A DNA stretch of 32,093 bases from CAIWXH01 sp964555675 (lineage in GTDB: Bacteria; Chloroflexota; Chloroflexia; Chloroflexales; Chloroflexaceae). A program made the translations under genes and the position numbers. The DNA is taken from positions 1 through 32,093 of the forward strand of contig CAZKTU010000054.1 of NCBI GenBank assembly GCA_964555675.1, read 5' to 3'. Under the pieces are notes generated by a model that was given only the letters and a program-made list of their open reading frames with translations, was not told the origin of the DNA and ran no database searches. Position 1 is the stretch's first letter, and every line of letters begins with the position of its first letter. Positions 31,527-32,093 of this stretch are shown here, piece after piece.

Positions 31527-32093
31527 ATGAGCAGTGGCTTGTCACAGGCCGATCACATAAGCGTGCTCTTTGTCCATCGCTGGGGCGCGATCATGGCCGG
31601 CGGCGAGCTCTGGCTGCTCAACCTGATCGAGCAGCTCGCGGCCTGCCGGGTCTCACCATCGGTCGCGCTCCATATCAAGGGCCCGCTCTACGCCGCGCTG
31701 CGCGAGGCCGAAGTGCCGGTCCGTCTGCTCCGCCTTGACTTCCTGCAGGCCGCGCCGCGTTCGGCCCTTCCGGGCAGCGCGGCGGCCCTGCTGCGCTCCG
31801 CCGTGGGCCTGTGCCGACAGGCTCTGGCCAGTGGCGTCCAGCTCCTCCACGCCTTCAGCCCCGAGGCTGCCGAGGTCGGACTGTTCGCCGCGCGGCTGGC
31901 CCGGCTGCCCCTCGTGGTGACCATCCATAACTGCGGCCCGTACCACCGCTTCGACCGCTATGTCCTGCGCCACAGCGACCGGCTCATCGCGATTAGCCGG
32001 GCGGTTGAGCGCGACCTGCTCATGGCGGGCGTGTCGGCCGAGCGTATCGCCCGTATCCCCTCAGGCGTCGCCTTCGAGAAGCTTGGCCGCGCG
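31527..32093 (+). CDS. GT4-family glycosyltransferase, N-terminal part (cut by window end)
   Basis: The frame is open from ATG 31527 to the last base (189 codons) with no stop. It has VLFVHRWGAIMAGGELWLLNLIEQL, an acceptor-domain opening with the Gly-rich turn of GT4 enzymes, then QLLHAFSPEAAEVGLFAARL, LVVTIHNCGPYHRFDRYVLRHSDRLIAISRAV and RIARIPSGV, the hinge leading into the donor domain. The EX7E region should follow beyond the window. It begins 16 bp after the previous stop, with a weak GGAGCACG upstream. The operon therefore continues to the right. Confidence 0.82.
   Translation, partial: MSSGLSQADHISVLFVHRWGAIMAGGELWLLNLIEQLAACRVSPSVALHIKGPLYAALREAEVPVRLLRLDFLQAAPRSALPGSAAALLRSAVGLCRQALASGVQLLHAFSPEAAEVGLFAARLARLPLVVTIHNCGPYHRFDRYVLRHSDRLIAISRAVERDLLMAGVSAERIARIPSGVAFEKLGRA

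Overview
The window is a very G+C-rich bacterial chromosome segment dominated by one surface-polysaccharide biosynthesis and export locus, with every convincing gene to the right of position 1100 on the + strand. Several traits point to Chloroflexota (class Chloroflexia-like): Thr/Pro linkers of the PTNTPAV and TPTATAT type in a huge secreted protein, paired DUF4082-like domains, a beta-helix/choice-of-anchor-Q-like protein ending in a YLP-type tail (LYLPALLR), and glycan clusters packed with GT4 enzymes. This assignment is inference from protein style, not from a marker gene.

Left border (1-1100). A minus-strand AraC-family fragment (1 to about 282) abuts the catalytic half of a tyrosine recombinase (homology from about 296 to 850). 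Both have lost their N-terminal parts at the same junction. Two short direct repeats, a perfect 14-bp stem-loop and then a minus-strand tRNA-Arg(CCT) gene with encoded CCA follow. This looks like the scar of an integrated element at a tRNA attachment site, next to the polysaccharide locus.

Sugar supply and first transferases (1298-10348). Two GT2 glycosyltransferases are followed by a hexapeptide-repeat acetyltransferase, a Gfo/Idh/MocA oxidoreductase and a DegT aminotransferase, the WbpD/WbpB/WbpE-type combination for a 3-acetamido sugar. After an intergenic set of palindromes and a possible promoter, a second sugar operon begins: an unrecognised Rossmann-like protein, a sugar N-formyltransferase, an extended SDR epimerase/dehydratase and a second DegT aminotransferase with a Cys cluster. 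Together they suggest an N-formylated amino sugar.

Secreted proteins (10389-20061). A signal-peptide protein made of two tandem beta-helix-like modules is followed by a 2450-residue protein: N-terminal membrane anchor, seven WD40-type repeats, glutamine-amidotransferase-like fold, polysaccharide-deacetylase-like region, Ig-like domain, DUF4082-like, (PTNTPAV)n linker, N,N-dimethylformamidase-beta-like region, Ig-like, DUF4082-like, DNRLRE-like and a LamG-like end. This is the most unusual object in the window.

Assembly and export (20185-32093). GT4 transferase, short methyltransferase-like remnant, predicted (alpha/alpha)-barrel protein, membrane GT2, two GT4 transferases, then a Wzx-type flippase flanked by two paralogous GT-B-like proteins with N-terminal helical domains, and finally a GT4 gene cut by the window end. 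Most of these genes overlap or nearly touch, including GTG and TTG starts, so they are probably cotranscribed and translationally coupled. No Wzy polymerase, Wzz/Wzc length regulator, initiating phosphoglycosyltransferase or UDP-sugar 6-dehydrogenase is seen; these presumably lie outside the window or elsewhere in the genome.
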